Positions 36,301 to 47,400 of a DNA stretch of 64,000 nt are shown here, one piece after another; within the stretch, counting starts at the first letter, position 1; each line of letters starts with the position of its first letter. The position numbers and the translations under genes are program-made. The notes under the pieces were generated by a model that was not told the origin of the DNA, searched no databases, and worked only from the letters and a program-made list of their open reading frames with translations. The stretch comes from Thysanoteuthis rhombus (taxonomy: Eukaryota > Mollusca > Cephalopoda > Oegopsida > Thysanoteuthidae), in the NCBI GenBank assembly GCA_963457665.1, contig OY735207.1, positions 36,852,316 through 36,916,315 on the forward strand, written 5' to 3'.

Positions 36301-36995
36301 AAAGGGATGGGGAACGAGTAAATACAAAACTCTGATCATAGCATTACAGTTCTACATACAAATAAGCAGAATTGTAGTATAGATTGCAATGTGTTTTATT
36401 GTTTTGTATTAAACTCTTTTTTTCCACTACCTTCAACCTTGTTGCTGCTTTTTTCGCTATGTTTTGGCCAGTCTATTCTCTTATCTTTATCAGGTGCATC
36501 CGTCCACAGCAGAATCATGTTCCTGTTCTGCTTATGATCAAGTCTATGGACAATGACCCATTCTCATAATGCTTTTTTCTGACTCGCTCATCTCCAGTGA
36601 GCACTTTATTGTGGTGGTGGCAATGCAATGCCTTTATCAACAGTGTTTCATGCTTTCATCTTATTTTCCTTTTTCGCATTTTGGAGACTTAGAAGTGAAG
36701 AAAAGTGGTGTCAACAGCATAACAGAATACTTGGTTCAATCGGCTGAGTCAGGAAAAACCACCATTTCTATAAGGTGTAGCCCACAGACCTTATTATAAA
36801 CAGAACAAGACCAACAAAAAGATGAGACCAATTAACCTGAAAAGGGTTAAAGTAATGATTGAAGAATCAACTGCAGGAGTCTTCACATTAGTAATGAATA
36901 TTGTGGTTATCTATAACCCACTGCTCTAGAACTCAACAAAAGATATCAAGGAAACAGCTGAAGCTGTTCTGTGTCTCTTCATTTAGATCAATGAA
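36301..36995 (+). repeat. 695-bp duplicated segment, donor-like copy
   Basis: Aligns without gaps to 38160-38854 (constant offset 1859) with roughly ten substitutions, about 98-99% identity. Its flanks are unlike each other, so it looks like the source locus. Two short open frames (36384-36569 and 36569-36799) are conserved with the copy only because the whole segment is; no protein family is recognised. Confidence 0.93.
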
Positions 36996-37499
36996 AATAC
37001 AGCTCAGAGTTACTCACTTATCTCATTTTCATTGAGCTATATATTCTTATCATGCCGCCATTGTAGATTTCAGTTATGTAAAAGAGTCAGCTATGTTATT
37101 GTCTGGTTTTGGTCTTCTTTGTGGAGAGTTCTGTTATTACAATTCATGGCAACACCAAATTTGAAAAAAATCAACATCCAAGGCTCCAAACTTCAGTCTT
37201 CTTCTCTCTCATTTTGATATCAACTTTGATCCATTTTTTCCTTCTGTTTTATAGTTTTTTTTTGGGGGGGGGGGACACTACTTGAAGAAAAAAAAGAGAT
37301 CTCCACCTCATCTTTCCAAATGGAAGGTACACCTGAGGAAGGCTGTAGAATGGATTTGCCAAAACATTGAGGGAACGAAGGGAATTGAATCAATAGTCTG
37401 AACCACTTTTGAAAAGTCGGTATTATTTGTTTGTGGTGAACATTCATTTGGGATCTTAATAGTTTTGTTTCAAGCATTAAGATCAGTTGATGAGAGTGA

Positions 37500-37716
37500 G
37501 TGAGTGGATTGGTATATGAAGAGAAAGAGACGGAGAGGGGGAAAGGGAGAAGACGAAAAAGAGAGGGAAAGGGTAATGGAAGAAAGGAGAGGAGAGGGAG
37601 AAATGGGGAGGAAAAAGAGAGGGAGAAAAAAAGGAAAAAAGATAGGGAGAAAGGAAAAATGAGAGGAAGAAAGAAAAAGGGAGAGAAAAAAGAGATTGAG
37701 AAAGGGAGAGGTGATT
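37500..37716 (+). repeat. Polypurine tract (about 200 bp, G/A on plus strand)
   Basis: From about 37519 to 37714 roughly 95% of bases are A or G, in mixed GGGAGA/AGAAA blocks. Such homopurine tracts can form triplex (H-DNA). The open frames on either strand (R/K/E/G or S/F/L/P) are artefacts of composition. Confidence 0.9.
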
Positions 37717-38127
37717 AATTTTCGAACAGTTGTTGTCATACAGAACTTTGAGAACTGATCTCACTATCCATTGATAATAAGTTCAGTCCTCACTAAACAT
37801 TTTACTAAATATTGCCTTATGCCAGACAAGGTTAAATTCATTTTTCATTTTTGGGGGTATATTTCTACCTTTTTAATTTCAGTGGCTTTTTTGTTATAAC
37901 TCTCTGATGGTCATTTTATTATCGCAAATAAGCAACACAAGAAAACTGTCTCCATGTAGTAGTTACCCTAATGATTAGGCCATGGAGATCTTCTGACTGC
38001 AGTCATTCAAATCTTACCATATAACTATTCTTTTTTTTCCCAGTCACCTGATACATTATCATCTTTTTAAAAAATTTTTTGTACGTACTCTAATTTTATT
38101 AATGGTATTACTTGATGAATTTCATAG
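37717..38127. other. Intergenic spacer between duplicated segments
   Basis: No gene. A weak tRNA-like stretch near 37955-38020 (TAGTAGTTACCCTAATGATTAGG...TTCAAATCTTACC) may be another old SINE. Confidence 0.35.
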
Positions 38128-38159
38128 ATGAAGGATTGGCAATTAATAAGTTCAAAGTT

Positions 38160-38854
38160 AAAGGGATGGGGAACGAGTAAATACAAAACTCTGATCATAG
38201 CATTACAGTTCTACATACAAATAAGCAGAATTGTAGTATAGATTGCAATGTGTTTTATTGTTTTGTATTAAACTCTTTTTTTCTGCTACCTTCAACCTTG
38301 TTGCTGCTTTTTTCGCAATGTTTTGGCCAGTCTATTCTCTTATCTTTATCAGGTGCATTCGTCCACAGCAGAATCATGTTCCTGTTCTGCTTATGATCAA
38401 GTCTATGGACAATGAGCCATTCTCATAATGCTTTTTTCTGACTCGCTCATCTCCAGTGAGCACTTTATTGTGGTGGTGGCAATGCAATGCCTTTATCAAC
38501 AGTGTTTCACGCTTTCATCTTATTTTTTTTTTTCGCATTTTGGAGACTTAGAAGTGAAGAAAAGTGGTGTCAACAGCATAACAGAATACTTGGTTCAATC
38601 AGCTGAGTCAGGAAAAACCACCATTTCTATAAGGTGTAGCCCACAGACCTTATTATAAACAGAACAAGACCAACAAAAAGATGAGACCAATTAACCTGAA
38701 AAGGGTTAAAGTAATGATTGAAGAATCAACTGCAGGAGTCTTCACATTAGTAATGAATATTGTGGTTATCTATAACCCACTGCTCTAGAACTCAACAAAA
38801 GATATCAAGGAAACAGCTGAAGCTGTTCTGAATCTCTTCATTTAGATCAATGAA
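38160..38854 (+). repeat. 695-bp duplicated segment, inserted copy
   Basis: Copy of 36301-36995. It is bracketed by a 35-bp direct repeat (38128-38162 and 38850-38884, two mismatches; ATGAAGGATTGG...AAGTTAAA) that overlaps the copy by AAA on the left and ATGAA on the right. This marks it as the derived locus. Confidence 0.93.
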
Positions 38855-38884
38855 GGATTGGCTATTAATAAGTTCGAAGTTAAA

Positions 38885-40020
38885 TTTAGTCAATCAAATT
38901 ACCTTAATGCATCAAACTGCAACCAAATTATTTCATATCTACCTTTGATTGAGGGAGTGAAGGTAAAAATATTCACTAATGGCAAGTTTGTCTTTAGCAG
39001 GAGCAGTTAGGGTTCATCTCATGCTCGGGTGTCTGAAACTCTTCAACATCTAAAACACGATTATTTTTACAAATTAAAAAATTATCGAATAATTATCAAA
39101 TAATCATTCGTTATTATTCATAATTTTTCGTAATTATGTATTCATATTTATTTAATTCATAAAATTATCCAAACACCATTCAAAATTCAGGGGTTTTGCA
39201 CTAAGTGAGAATTTACCATGCATAACTCAATGGTATTAATGACTGGCCCCTGTAACAATAAACATAGGCCTTGCCTTGTGCTAGACCCAAAAGTCATGAA
39301 TATTCTCGGACGCTCTCAGTTCTCAGGTTGCTGAGTTTGAGATGCTGAACTTATACATGTATCCCTTTCATCTTCAAGAGATTGGTGCTCTAAAATTTTG
39401 AACTACCCTCACGTTTCTGCAATGCTCAAGTGATATCATTCTGTCTTTGCATGTGAGTGATTTATTGGAAAGAGCAAAAATTAATCCAAGAACTCATTCT
39501 GTCTCAGTAGACAATGGAATGACACTGATGTGACCAATGCAGAGTGCAGCGTATGGTAATCCTGGGATGCCCAGCCAACAGAATCCTCCTCTTGGTCTCA
39601 CTGATGTAGGCTAAACGAAAGCAGAGCAAGAAATTTGGCATCATTGTAACTAGTCTACGAAATGGACAACTCTGATACAAAACAAGGAAGAGGAACCCTC
39701 TTATAGCGGTGGATGTCAAGTTTGATTTTTTTCTGACAGCTTCTGAAGCCAAATTTGAAACTAGCCACTTTACTTCCTGGTTTGGAATCAAAGTGGTCCA
39801 TCTCAAACCCCGGCTGGAGAGACCAGCCTGTCCATATTTATCCATAGCTGGTAGGAGAAGAGAGGGATTGATGCCTTTCCTTTTGTGCGAAGTGAACGCA
39901 AGCTGTCTTAGCCTGAGTTTGAACTCAATTCAACGATCCCATTCACCATTGACTGTTAGGCCAACCTCACCTCCAATTAATTAATCCAATCTAGCTAGCT
40001 ACAAATATATCATACATTGT
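38885..40020. other. Intergenic, nothing firmly recognised
   Basis: 39500-39960 is GC-richer with overlapping open frames on both strands (113 codons on minus, 91 on plus). Neither shows a domain or splice-site support, so it is probably an old repeat. Confidence 0.4.
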
Positions 40021-40023
40021 GAA

Positions 40024-40093
40024 AGGCACCTTGATGTAAGGATAACGGTTTGCAAGCAGTAATGGCACTAGGTCCGACTGTGCCCCCCCCCCC
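40024..40093 (+). repeat. tRNA-like SINE relic ending in poly-C
   Basis: GGCACCTTGATGTAAGGATAA resembles a 5' acceptor stem plus A box, and CACTAGGTCCGACTGTGCC resembles a B box with a matching 3' stem (GGCAC/GTGCC). Eleven C follow at 40083-40093. A second run of 12 C lies at 40164-40175. Confidence 0.4.
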
Positions 40094-40332
40094 ATATTTT
40101 TAGAGGTTATTTTTCTGATTCTTTATAATTATTTTCTTAATCATTTTCTACAGATATGTACTTCCCCCCCCCCCCAGTCTCGTCCCCTCCTTGCAGTTGC
40201 GAGGTCTTTGGGTCTCACCCACCGCTATGTTTGCAAGCAATTCTAGCAGACCATTAATACTGTGTAGTAATATTTATCCCAGGTGTCCAACACTTGAAAC
40301 CAGATTAGTCTCAGCTTGGAAAATACCTATAG

Positions 40333-40425
40333 GCGCCGTATCATAGAGTAATGGTTTGCAGTCTCGTCTCGTTAACGAATTTGATAGTGTCGTGAGTCAG
40401 TCCTCATTCCGCACTGGAGCTTAGC
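40333..40425 (+). repeat. tRNA-like SINE relic
   Basis: GGCGCCGTATCATAGAGTAATGG resembles a 5' stem and A box, and GTGAGTCAGTCCTCATTCCG resembles a degraded B box about 50 bp later. Not foldable as a functional tRNA by eye. Confidence 0.35.
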
Positions 40426-40988
40426 TGAGCAAATGATTTCATTCATATTTTTTTTTACGTAAGAAATTATGCAAATAGGCACAAATTATAAACATGAGTC
40501 AGAATTATAAAAAACGACTACAGAACATTTTGAAAAAAAAAAAAAATACCGATCGAATCTATCTACTCACAATGATATTATGTCTACATATCAGGAAAAT
40601 AAACCTTTTCTTATTTTCTACAATAATTTTTATATGTCGTGGGCATAGGGCTGTGACCAGTGTGCTGTTGTGCATAGAGCTTGAGATGTCTATAAATAAA
40701 TAACCGTTGTAAACAAGCCGAGTAAATAATAAACACTAAATTGGAAAGAAAAAAAGCGTTTATGACACAGGTTTGTCTGCAGTATACGTGATAAATGGCT
40801 TACTAAACAAACGTGAACGAGAAGAGTCATATTTTTCAAGGTGTGTAAAACGAATGTCCCGAAATGCCTGAAACATTGTAACAACCAGCTTCTTTTTTTT
40901 CTCTGAGACAGCTATAGCTCAGCGCCGAAGAACTGCTTTTTTCTATTACCGGCTTTAGTTACTTACTTAGTTGAGAGTGTGTGTATTA

Positions 40989-41004
40989 ATGTGCGCGCGC
41001 ACAT
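40989..41004. other. Perfect 16-bp palindrome with Z-DNA-type alternation
   Basis: ATGTGCGCGCGCACAT is its own reverse complement and alternates purine and pyrimidine. It is notable in an AT-rich genome; the role is unknown. Confidence 0.8.
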
Positions 41005-41114
41005 ATGTAATCTACCTACAAGTTTTAATAGACTAGTGCAGTGTTTTTTTTTACAACTACCGCCCCCTGTCAGAGCATATATTCCATCTGAGGGGGCACC
41101 ACCAAGAGAATCCG

Positions 41115-42105
41115 GTTAACGAGTCAAAATTCATTAAATCGTAATTCACGAAATCGTTATAAAAACGTATTTTTCCGATGCAGAATAAACTGATCTAACT
41201 GAATATGACCTTACATTCTTGGAGACATTTTTCGTTCTAGAGGAAATTTAACTTTTTTACGCGAAACGAGTGAATTTGGCATAAAGTAGGTGATATATTT
41301 TCAATGTAAGCATCATGTAAAACTAGACACTGATTTTGTGGCCATCTTTGCGAACCTCAATGTCTTTTTGACGATGACATGGCTGCCTTTTCCCTGAAGA
41401 AACCTTGTTTGTTCGGATTTAGGGTTAGGGATAGGGTTGTATAATTATACGATTACGTGCAAAATGAAAGTAGAAAACTTCATCATCGTGATGGTAATTT
41501 TGCTCCAGTTACATTTTTACTCACACAACTGAAGTACGCATTTCTAAGGGTCGATTTTTATGAGCTCACCTGCACGCAACCCCCTGCTCCCTAGGCGCCC
41601 CCTCCTGCAAATACCCAGACGGATACTCACGTACCCTAGGGCAAGCCCAGGAAAAAAAATTCGACTCTTACAAATGCATACTTCAGTTGCGTGACTCAAG
41701 AGCGAATTGACTGTTGCAACTGCATTTCCAAGAAAAATGTGTGGAGCAGAGTTCTAGACGTAGATTTGGGCCCAAACTGAAACTATTATAAACTTTAAAA
41801 AATTGTGTTCACTAAGTCAGAGTCTAAATTTAGATGGCAGTTGCATTGAACAAGAAAATTGAACATCGGGTGTCACAAAATGGGCCGCAAATCAGTGTCC
41901 AGTTTTACCTGATGTGTACATTGTAAATCGTTCACCCACTTTAGAGCCAGTACACCCGCTTCTCGTAAAAAGGTTACTTTTTCTAAAGAAAAAATGCGAA
42001 CAGTGTTTAATAAACTGAAGTCAGGTTCAGTTAATTCCGCATCGGAAAATATGCTTTTATAACGATTTCGTCCATCACGATTTAACAGATCTTGACCATC
42101 AATTT
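41115..42105. repeat. Imperfect palindrome of about 1 kb (foldback element)
   Basis: The left arm (41115-41345) and right arm (41870-42105) are complementary over blocks such as CGAAATCGTTATAAAA, TTTTCCGATGC and AAACTAGACACTGATTT versus CCAGTTTTACC-side sequence. Inner blocks 41520-41560 and 41665-41705 (CAACTGAAGTACGCATTT versus its complement) are symmetric about the same centre near 41611. Arm identity is roughly 70-80% by eye. Non-coding; probably a long-TIR DNA transposon or foldback. Confidence 0.8.
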
Positions 42106-43190
42106 TTCAGACATGAATGAGACTTAATGCGAGGGAGCATCCGTTTATATTCGTTGCTCTTTGCCCCTTCCCGACCCCTTGCCTTCTAACCCCTATACCG
42201 GGCCCTCGACTCCCAGCGCCACAACCGAAAGGGCGATAGCACTCACTTCAGGAGTGCACGCGGATACAATAGTAACTGCTGAATACACAGGTACTCCCGG
42301 CTTTAGAAATAACTCATTGACCTTGTTTTTTTTCCTCCTTATCCTGTCAAAGTATCCGACTGGTGTAAATAATCTGACAGATCGGATATAACATCAGAAC
42401 CTTCAGTCATCTGTCTATGATACCGTGAACCTGATGAACTACCTAGAGCAGAGCTCACAAAATCACAACTGCTTTACCCTATGCGTGTAGGTATGATGAT
42501 AATCTGTAATGCACCGTGTGTGTCACATTCTTATGAGTGCATCCTTACAGACGAGTTTAAAAAAATGTGTGGTCTGGCACAAAGTGGCAATTTATTCAGC
42601 GTTAGATAAAGGTTGAAGACACTAGCGAGGCTCAATAAGTCAATGTCATTAATCGACTTTTGAAACCAGCACCGTAACGGAGTACACACGTATGAATACT
42701 GATTTTCGTTTATCGGGTTTGCTTTTGGGAGCTATTGAATAAAGTTTATTAATTAACATAAACATATATGTATGGCTCTATAATGCTAGTACATGTATAT
42801 CATATATGATATATTGCGTACAAGCTTGCATAGAAGGAGAGAAAGTGTATGTATCAATGTGTGAGTGTGTGCATATGTGTGTGTGAATACAAAGAGAGTG
42901 TTCGGTGTGCGGGAGAGAAATTGATTTTCTAGTTCTACGTGTGTAAAGACGGAGGGATTAGCGAAGTGAAAAAGAGAGAAAGATTTGTGAGTGAGTGTGT
43001 ATCTACGTCTGTATGTAATGAGAGAGAGATTGGGTGGTGGAGTGAAGAAGAGAGAAATACTTTCTATGTGTGCGTGTTCGTTTTGTGATGGACAGAGAGA
43101 GAGAGAGAGAGAGTATTTTCTCGATCTTTTAGGTCAAATAATGGGAAACGGGTGTGAGATTGTGTTACGCTGATATTTCAATAATTAGAG
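42106..43190. other. Intergenic with GT/GA-rich simple sequence
   Basis: 42840-43110 is rich in GTGT and GAGA (for example (GA)n at 43094-43112). No supported gene; the proline/threonine-rich open frame near 42161 has no splice or domain support. Confidence 0.5.
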
Positions 43191-43225
43191 AGGGTTGTCA
43201 GTAAAGTGCCCATCCTCATTGAGAA

Positions 43226-43275
43226 ATCAGTTCCGGAAATCCAGTGGTTGGAATCGAACCTAACCTTATTTCTGG
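43226..43275 (-). repeat. SINE B-box relic
   Basis: The minus strand contains GGTTAGGTTCGATTCCAACC; GGTTCGATTCC is a perfect tRNA B box. No convincing A box lies 30-60 bp upstream on that strand, so only a SINE remnant is supported. Confidence 0.4.
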
Positions 43276-44110
43276 CGATGTCGTGAGATAACTTTTTCTT
43301 CAGTCTCGATGCAAGATAAAGAGACGGAAAAACGTGTCCCAAATGGAGAGAGAAGGTTCCAATTCATTCTCTTTACTGATGCAATGTTGTTTTTTTCTTC
43401 TTCTTGTAGAATAATACCAAATGGTCTCTTTCTTTCACTCTGTCTCTCTTTCTCTCTCTCTCTGGTTATATGAATCATAATGTAAACTGAGATAGCATCG
43501 TCTTTGAATTTCTGATTCTGACAGGTCATAATGAAACTAGTATTAGTTTATTTTATTTTATTTTTAAAAAAAATCTTTTTGAGTCATCCTCCACAGTCCA
43601 CAAGTAAGTAAGGCAATTCTGCAGGTCCCAAACCCGGGAATGATGCCTTACCCTAATGCACAGCGGAGGTTGGTGCGTCTACTAATTACATATAACATAA
43701 GTCCGTGAATTGATTAAAGGCCTCGTTATTTCATAAATGAAACAAGTAGTCAGCACAAACAACTCGTAGTAGGAATGAGGAGGTACTGGGGTCAAATGTT
43801 CGTACAGTGGCAACAGTAATCACAGAGAAAGCTAAATGTAGAAAAGGGAGGTAGTAAGATTCAAACAATGAACACATTAAAGAAAATAAAACTTAGAATC
43901 ATTTTTTATGCCAACAAACAACGAGGGTTTATCTAACTAATTTGGTAAAAGTAATGTTCGTATAACTTGTATGTTGTGAATGTGAGTTGAGTGTTTAAGA
44001 TATATACTGGGTTTGTATGATTTGTTAAAGAGGAGAGAAAAGAATTAGTGTAAAATATGAAATTATCTCTTCGTGTGCGAAAGTTGTTGTATGTGGGTGG
44101 GTAAGACAGG
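43276..44110. other. Intergenic, nothing recognised
   Basis: A short (CT)n at about 43441-43463; no gene or domain. Confidence 0.45.
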
Positions 44111-44111
44111 T

Positions 44112-44248
44112 GAAAATCTCTTTGAGAATGTATATGTGTGTTGAACAATCTCTTTGAGAATGTATACGTCAGATGAAAAGTCTCTTTGAGGATATATGAG
44201 CGATGAACAATCTATTCGAGGGTGTATATGTGATGAATGAAGTTCCTT
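44112..44248 (+). repeat. Minisatellite, about 33-38 bp unit, four copies
   Basis: Successive units begin AATCTCTTTGAGAATGTATA, AATCTCTTTGAGAATGTATA, AGTCTCTTTGAGGATATATG and AATCTATTCGAGGGTGTATA, each followed by a GATGAA/GTTGAA spacer. The periodic open frames on the minus strand come from this repeat. Confidence 0.85.
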
Positions 44249-44499
44249 CCTTGAACGCATGTAGAGGTAAGAACTTCACTTGTCATATTGTTGGAAAGGT
44301 TTTGCCTTTTCAATAATGTTCATGAACGTAGGTGAGACACACTTCTGTGTTGGTGTGAGCAACGACTATGCCCTGTTGGGCAGTTGAAATGGACTGTTCA
44401 GATAGCTGGTGAGGTAACTTATATTGCAAGAAATTCTATTAATTAAACTCCCACAAAAACTCAGATTTGGGGTTTAGAAAAGGGGCTTGATTCTAAATT

Positions 44500-44645
44500 T
44501 TGATTGGCCCAAAATTTCGCGAATTTTAGTCACGTGGTACGATGTTTACTACATTCGTCCGATCGGTCATTGTAGAGTCATATTTCTTCAGAATGAATGC
44601 AGGTTATTCATTTTTTTTTCCGTAGCGATGGCGCCCATGAGTCTG
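44500..44645 (+). promoter_or_regulatory. Promoter-like patch (CCAAT, E-box), speculative
   Basis: GATTGGCC (inverted CCAAT box), TTTCGCGAA, TCACGTGG (E-box) and, about 100 bp later, GCGATGGCGCCCATGAG lie together in a CpG-containing stretch. No exon could be attached, so this is only a candidate regulatory region. Confidence 0.2.
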
Positions 44646-45059
44646 GTTTTAGTTAATTTTGGCTCCATGCTTTTTTCCTGAATTAAACTTATTCGGGGAC
44701 AATAAATAAAATGCTTTAATTATTCAATGGTGATTTTAATGTTTTGCGAACCTATTGAATTTTTTAAAATGCTGAATTAAATGTCATTTGTCTTGTGACT
44801 TGAGATTTAATTGGAGCTACGACCAAAGCACAAGGCAACACCAATGGACAGTCGGTTTTAGGATAAGGATATCAAAGTACACAATCCACGTTTAAACGAG
44901 GCTTTTAGTTTCGATGTGAATATTTGAATAATTTTGATTCAGCCTGCGGAAATAATTTCCATAATAAAAAAAGTGAGTGAAAATAAAACAACAGAGATTC
45001 AGTAACAGGTCAAAAACTCTTCGTAGAATCGTTAGCGTAAACTGTTAAGCTGTTGTCTC

Positions 45060-47400
45060 TCTGTGGACCGTCAGAAGGCATCAGGACGAAAGACATCAGT
45101 CAAAAAGAAAGCAGTGTAGTAAGAACTACTGCAAGTTAAAACCGCGCACCAGTCGATAATGTCAATTGTATAGTACAGATATTTTGATAGAATTTGTACT
45201 AATTGGGTTGTATTTTTTTCTTGTAAATTTGAATGAATTGAGGTTTTATTGTGAATCACATGTCATAGGGGAAGTAACATTAGTAATAATTTTTTTTTAA
45301 TGCTTTTCTTCCGTTTTTCCATGTCAATTACAAAGATTTCTAGTGGTATTTTAAACTTACGAAAAAAAAGATTTCAACCTTTAGTTGAAAAAAAACAACA
45401 TTTGACAAAACTATATTATCTTAATTTTCATTAATTGTATTTTATTTTTTAAACTATCCAACCCAGGCTCTTCGTAAGAAACCAGGCCAACAGGGACAAA
45501 AAACATTATTGTTATTATTAGTTGATAATTTGTCAATTCTGTTTATTGATCTTTCAAAATGAAATAGAAAAATTTCGTTAAAGCGAAACTTTTAATAATT
45601 GTTTTGAAGTACATAGTGACTGAATTCGTCGCGTATGAAAATGAAAATTAATGTTTTTTCGTCCTTGTGCCTTTTGGGAAATGTTTTGGGTCGTTCTAGC
45701 ATAACATACAATTAGAACGAAGATAAAATATGGTTTTGTTCTGCGAAATGTTTAAAAACATCCCCCAAAAGATCAAAAGCCTTTTTTTATCAATTCAAAA
45801 TACCAATATTAGAGATCTTTGAAGCTAGCAATGGCATAAAGAAAGCGAAAGAAAAGCGTGGTATCTTTCTGACTTATCTTATTTCTATCATTCCTTTTAA
45901 ATTGTTACTGATTCTATTCCTCTTGTGACATATGGTTCACAATAAAACATTTATTCTTACAAATCTACAATGCAAAAAAATACTCAATTGAATTACTTAT
46001 TTAGGTACAAATTCAGTATTCGTTCTACAGTGTTGACATTGGTGACCGTTCACTTAGTTTCAACAAAGATTGTCTAAACTATTATAATAAGCACTAAATC
46101 TAATTTTACCAACGATTTTGGGCAAAAATATTGGAAATTGCTGATTCAATATTTTCTAAAAATAAAATGCCCAGGATATTATTACTAATCAATGACAATT
46201 AAATCTTTTTTTTTTTAAATATCAAGTGAAACTATCGATTTCCGTTCTTATATTTTAAAAACACTGTTATATAAAAATGACATTTAGATGTATTAAAAAA
46301 ATCTTCGAGTACAGTATTTTGATGTTGACAAATGGACAGCTTTTTATGCAGTTAGTTTTCTTCAAATTTACGATTGAATAGATTTTTCACAAAGAAAGAT
46401 TGTATCAGTTTTTTTCCCCAATCCTTTTTCTTTATAATAACATAGATTTTGATGATAAAACAATCTTTTATCCATGTCTGAAGCTAATTTCTCTAGGTTG
46501 TCGATTCAAGTTAATAAATATCTGGTGAATTAATCTAGTGAAAATTTGCAGATCAAGCTGTAACACACGTTTTTTTCTTTTATTCAAAATTTTGTTTATC
46601 TTTAAAATAACTCAGTAAGCTATTGAAAGATAGTCATAAAAGTACGCTTTTAACGCACACTGGTGTTTAAATGAACTGTAACTTAAAGCTAAAACTACCA
46701 GTACGGCTTAAACTTTTTGCCGCGGCTCATTGGGTAAATACGTCTTTTTATTGATAATTTGTTGTTAAAAGAGACAGAATTAGTAGACGTTTATATCTTT
46801 TCACATCTCCTAAAGATGAACTTGAGATTATTGATTAAAAAAAAAATGTTTGTTTAATGATCTAAACTTTAACCAATAAAATTAAATATCATTAAAGTTG
46901 AAAAATTCAGATTTAAAAAGTTGAAATGAATTGTTTCTTAATGTTTCCCAAACACACGTTAGTAAATCCTTCTTCTTGATAATAACACAAAGATTTTGAC
47001 GATAAAATAATCTTATTCTTCTTCTACAATAACTGTAAAAAAATTTTTTTAAATGTAAGCATTTAGAAAAATAATTTCAATCGGTAATTTAGAAAAATAT
47101 TGTTTTATTTCCAATGTCTCAAAATATAAGAATTGAAAAGTAATGACACCCCGGGTATTTTATTTTTTCTTAATTAATTCTGGAATTTCCAGTATTTTTA
47201 CAAAAAATCATAGACAACATTAGATTTAGTTTACATAATAGTTTAGACAATCTTGGTTCGTACAAACTGCACATGAACCTTGACATTATCGACTGATGGC
47301 TTTTGAGCGAAGGCGATCGTAACTGGCAGTAGTCAGTGTTACACTGGTTGCTTTTTGACCGTTGTCCTTTTGTCCGGATGCTTAATACCTGGATACTTAA
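45060..47400. repeat. Imperfect palindrome of about 2.3 kb with split left arm
   Basis: Right arm 47030-47400. Its complement appears on the left in two pieces. Piece 45070-45175 matches 47285-47385 (GCATCAGGACGAAAG versus GCATCCGGACAAAAG; CAGTCGATAATGTCAA exact over 16 bp). Piece 46040-46330 matches about 47030-47290 (AAGATTGTCTAAACTATTAT exact over 20 bp). About 860 bp between the left pieces (45176-46039) has no partner and may be an insertion. Non-coding. Confidence 0.75.

Noticed and set aside
36384..36799. Two short open frames conserved between the duplicated segments
   Set aside because: The segments are about 98-99% identical throughout, so frame conservation carries no information about coding.
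37470..37764. Three overlapping low-complexity open frames
   Set aside because: Composition artefact of the polypurine tract.
39504..39984. Overlapping 113- and 91-codon frames on opposite strands
   Set aside because: No domain, no splice signals and frames on both strands; better explained as a GC-richer old repeat.
40989..41004. GTGCGCGCGCAC as a regulatory operator
   Set aside because: Only a single perfect palindrome; no factor is known to me for it and no exon is nearby, so it is listed only as a structural feature.
42161..42391. Proline/threonine-rich 76-codon frame
   Set aside because: Isolated, ends in low-complexity hydrophobic codons from a T-rich tract, and has no homologue recognised.
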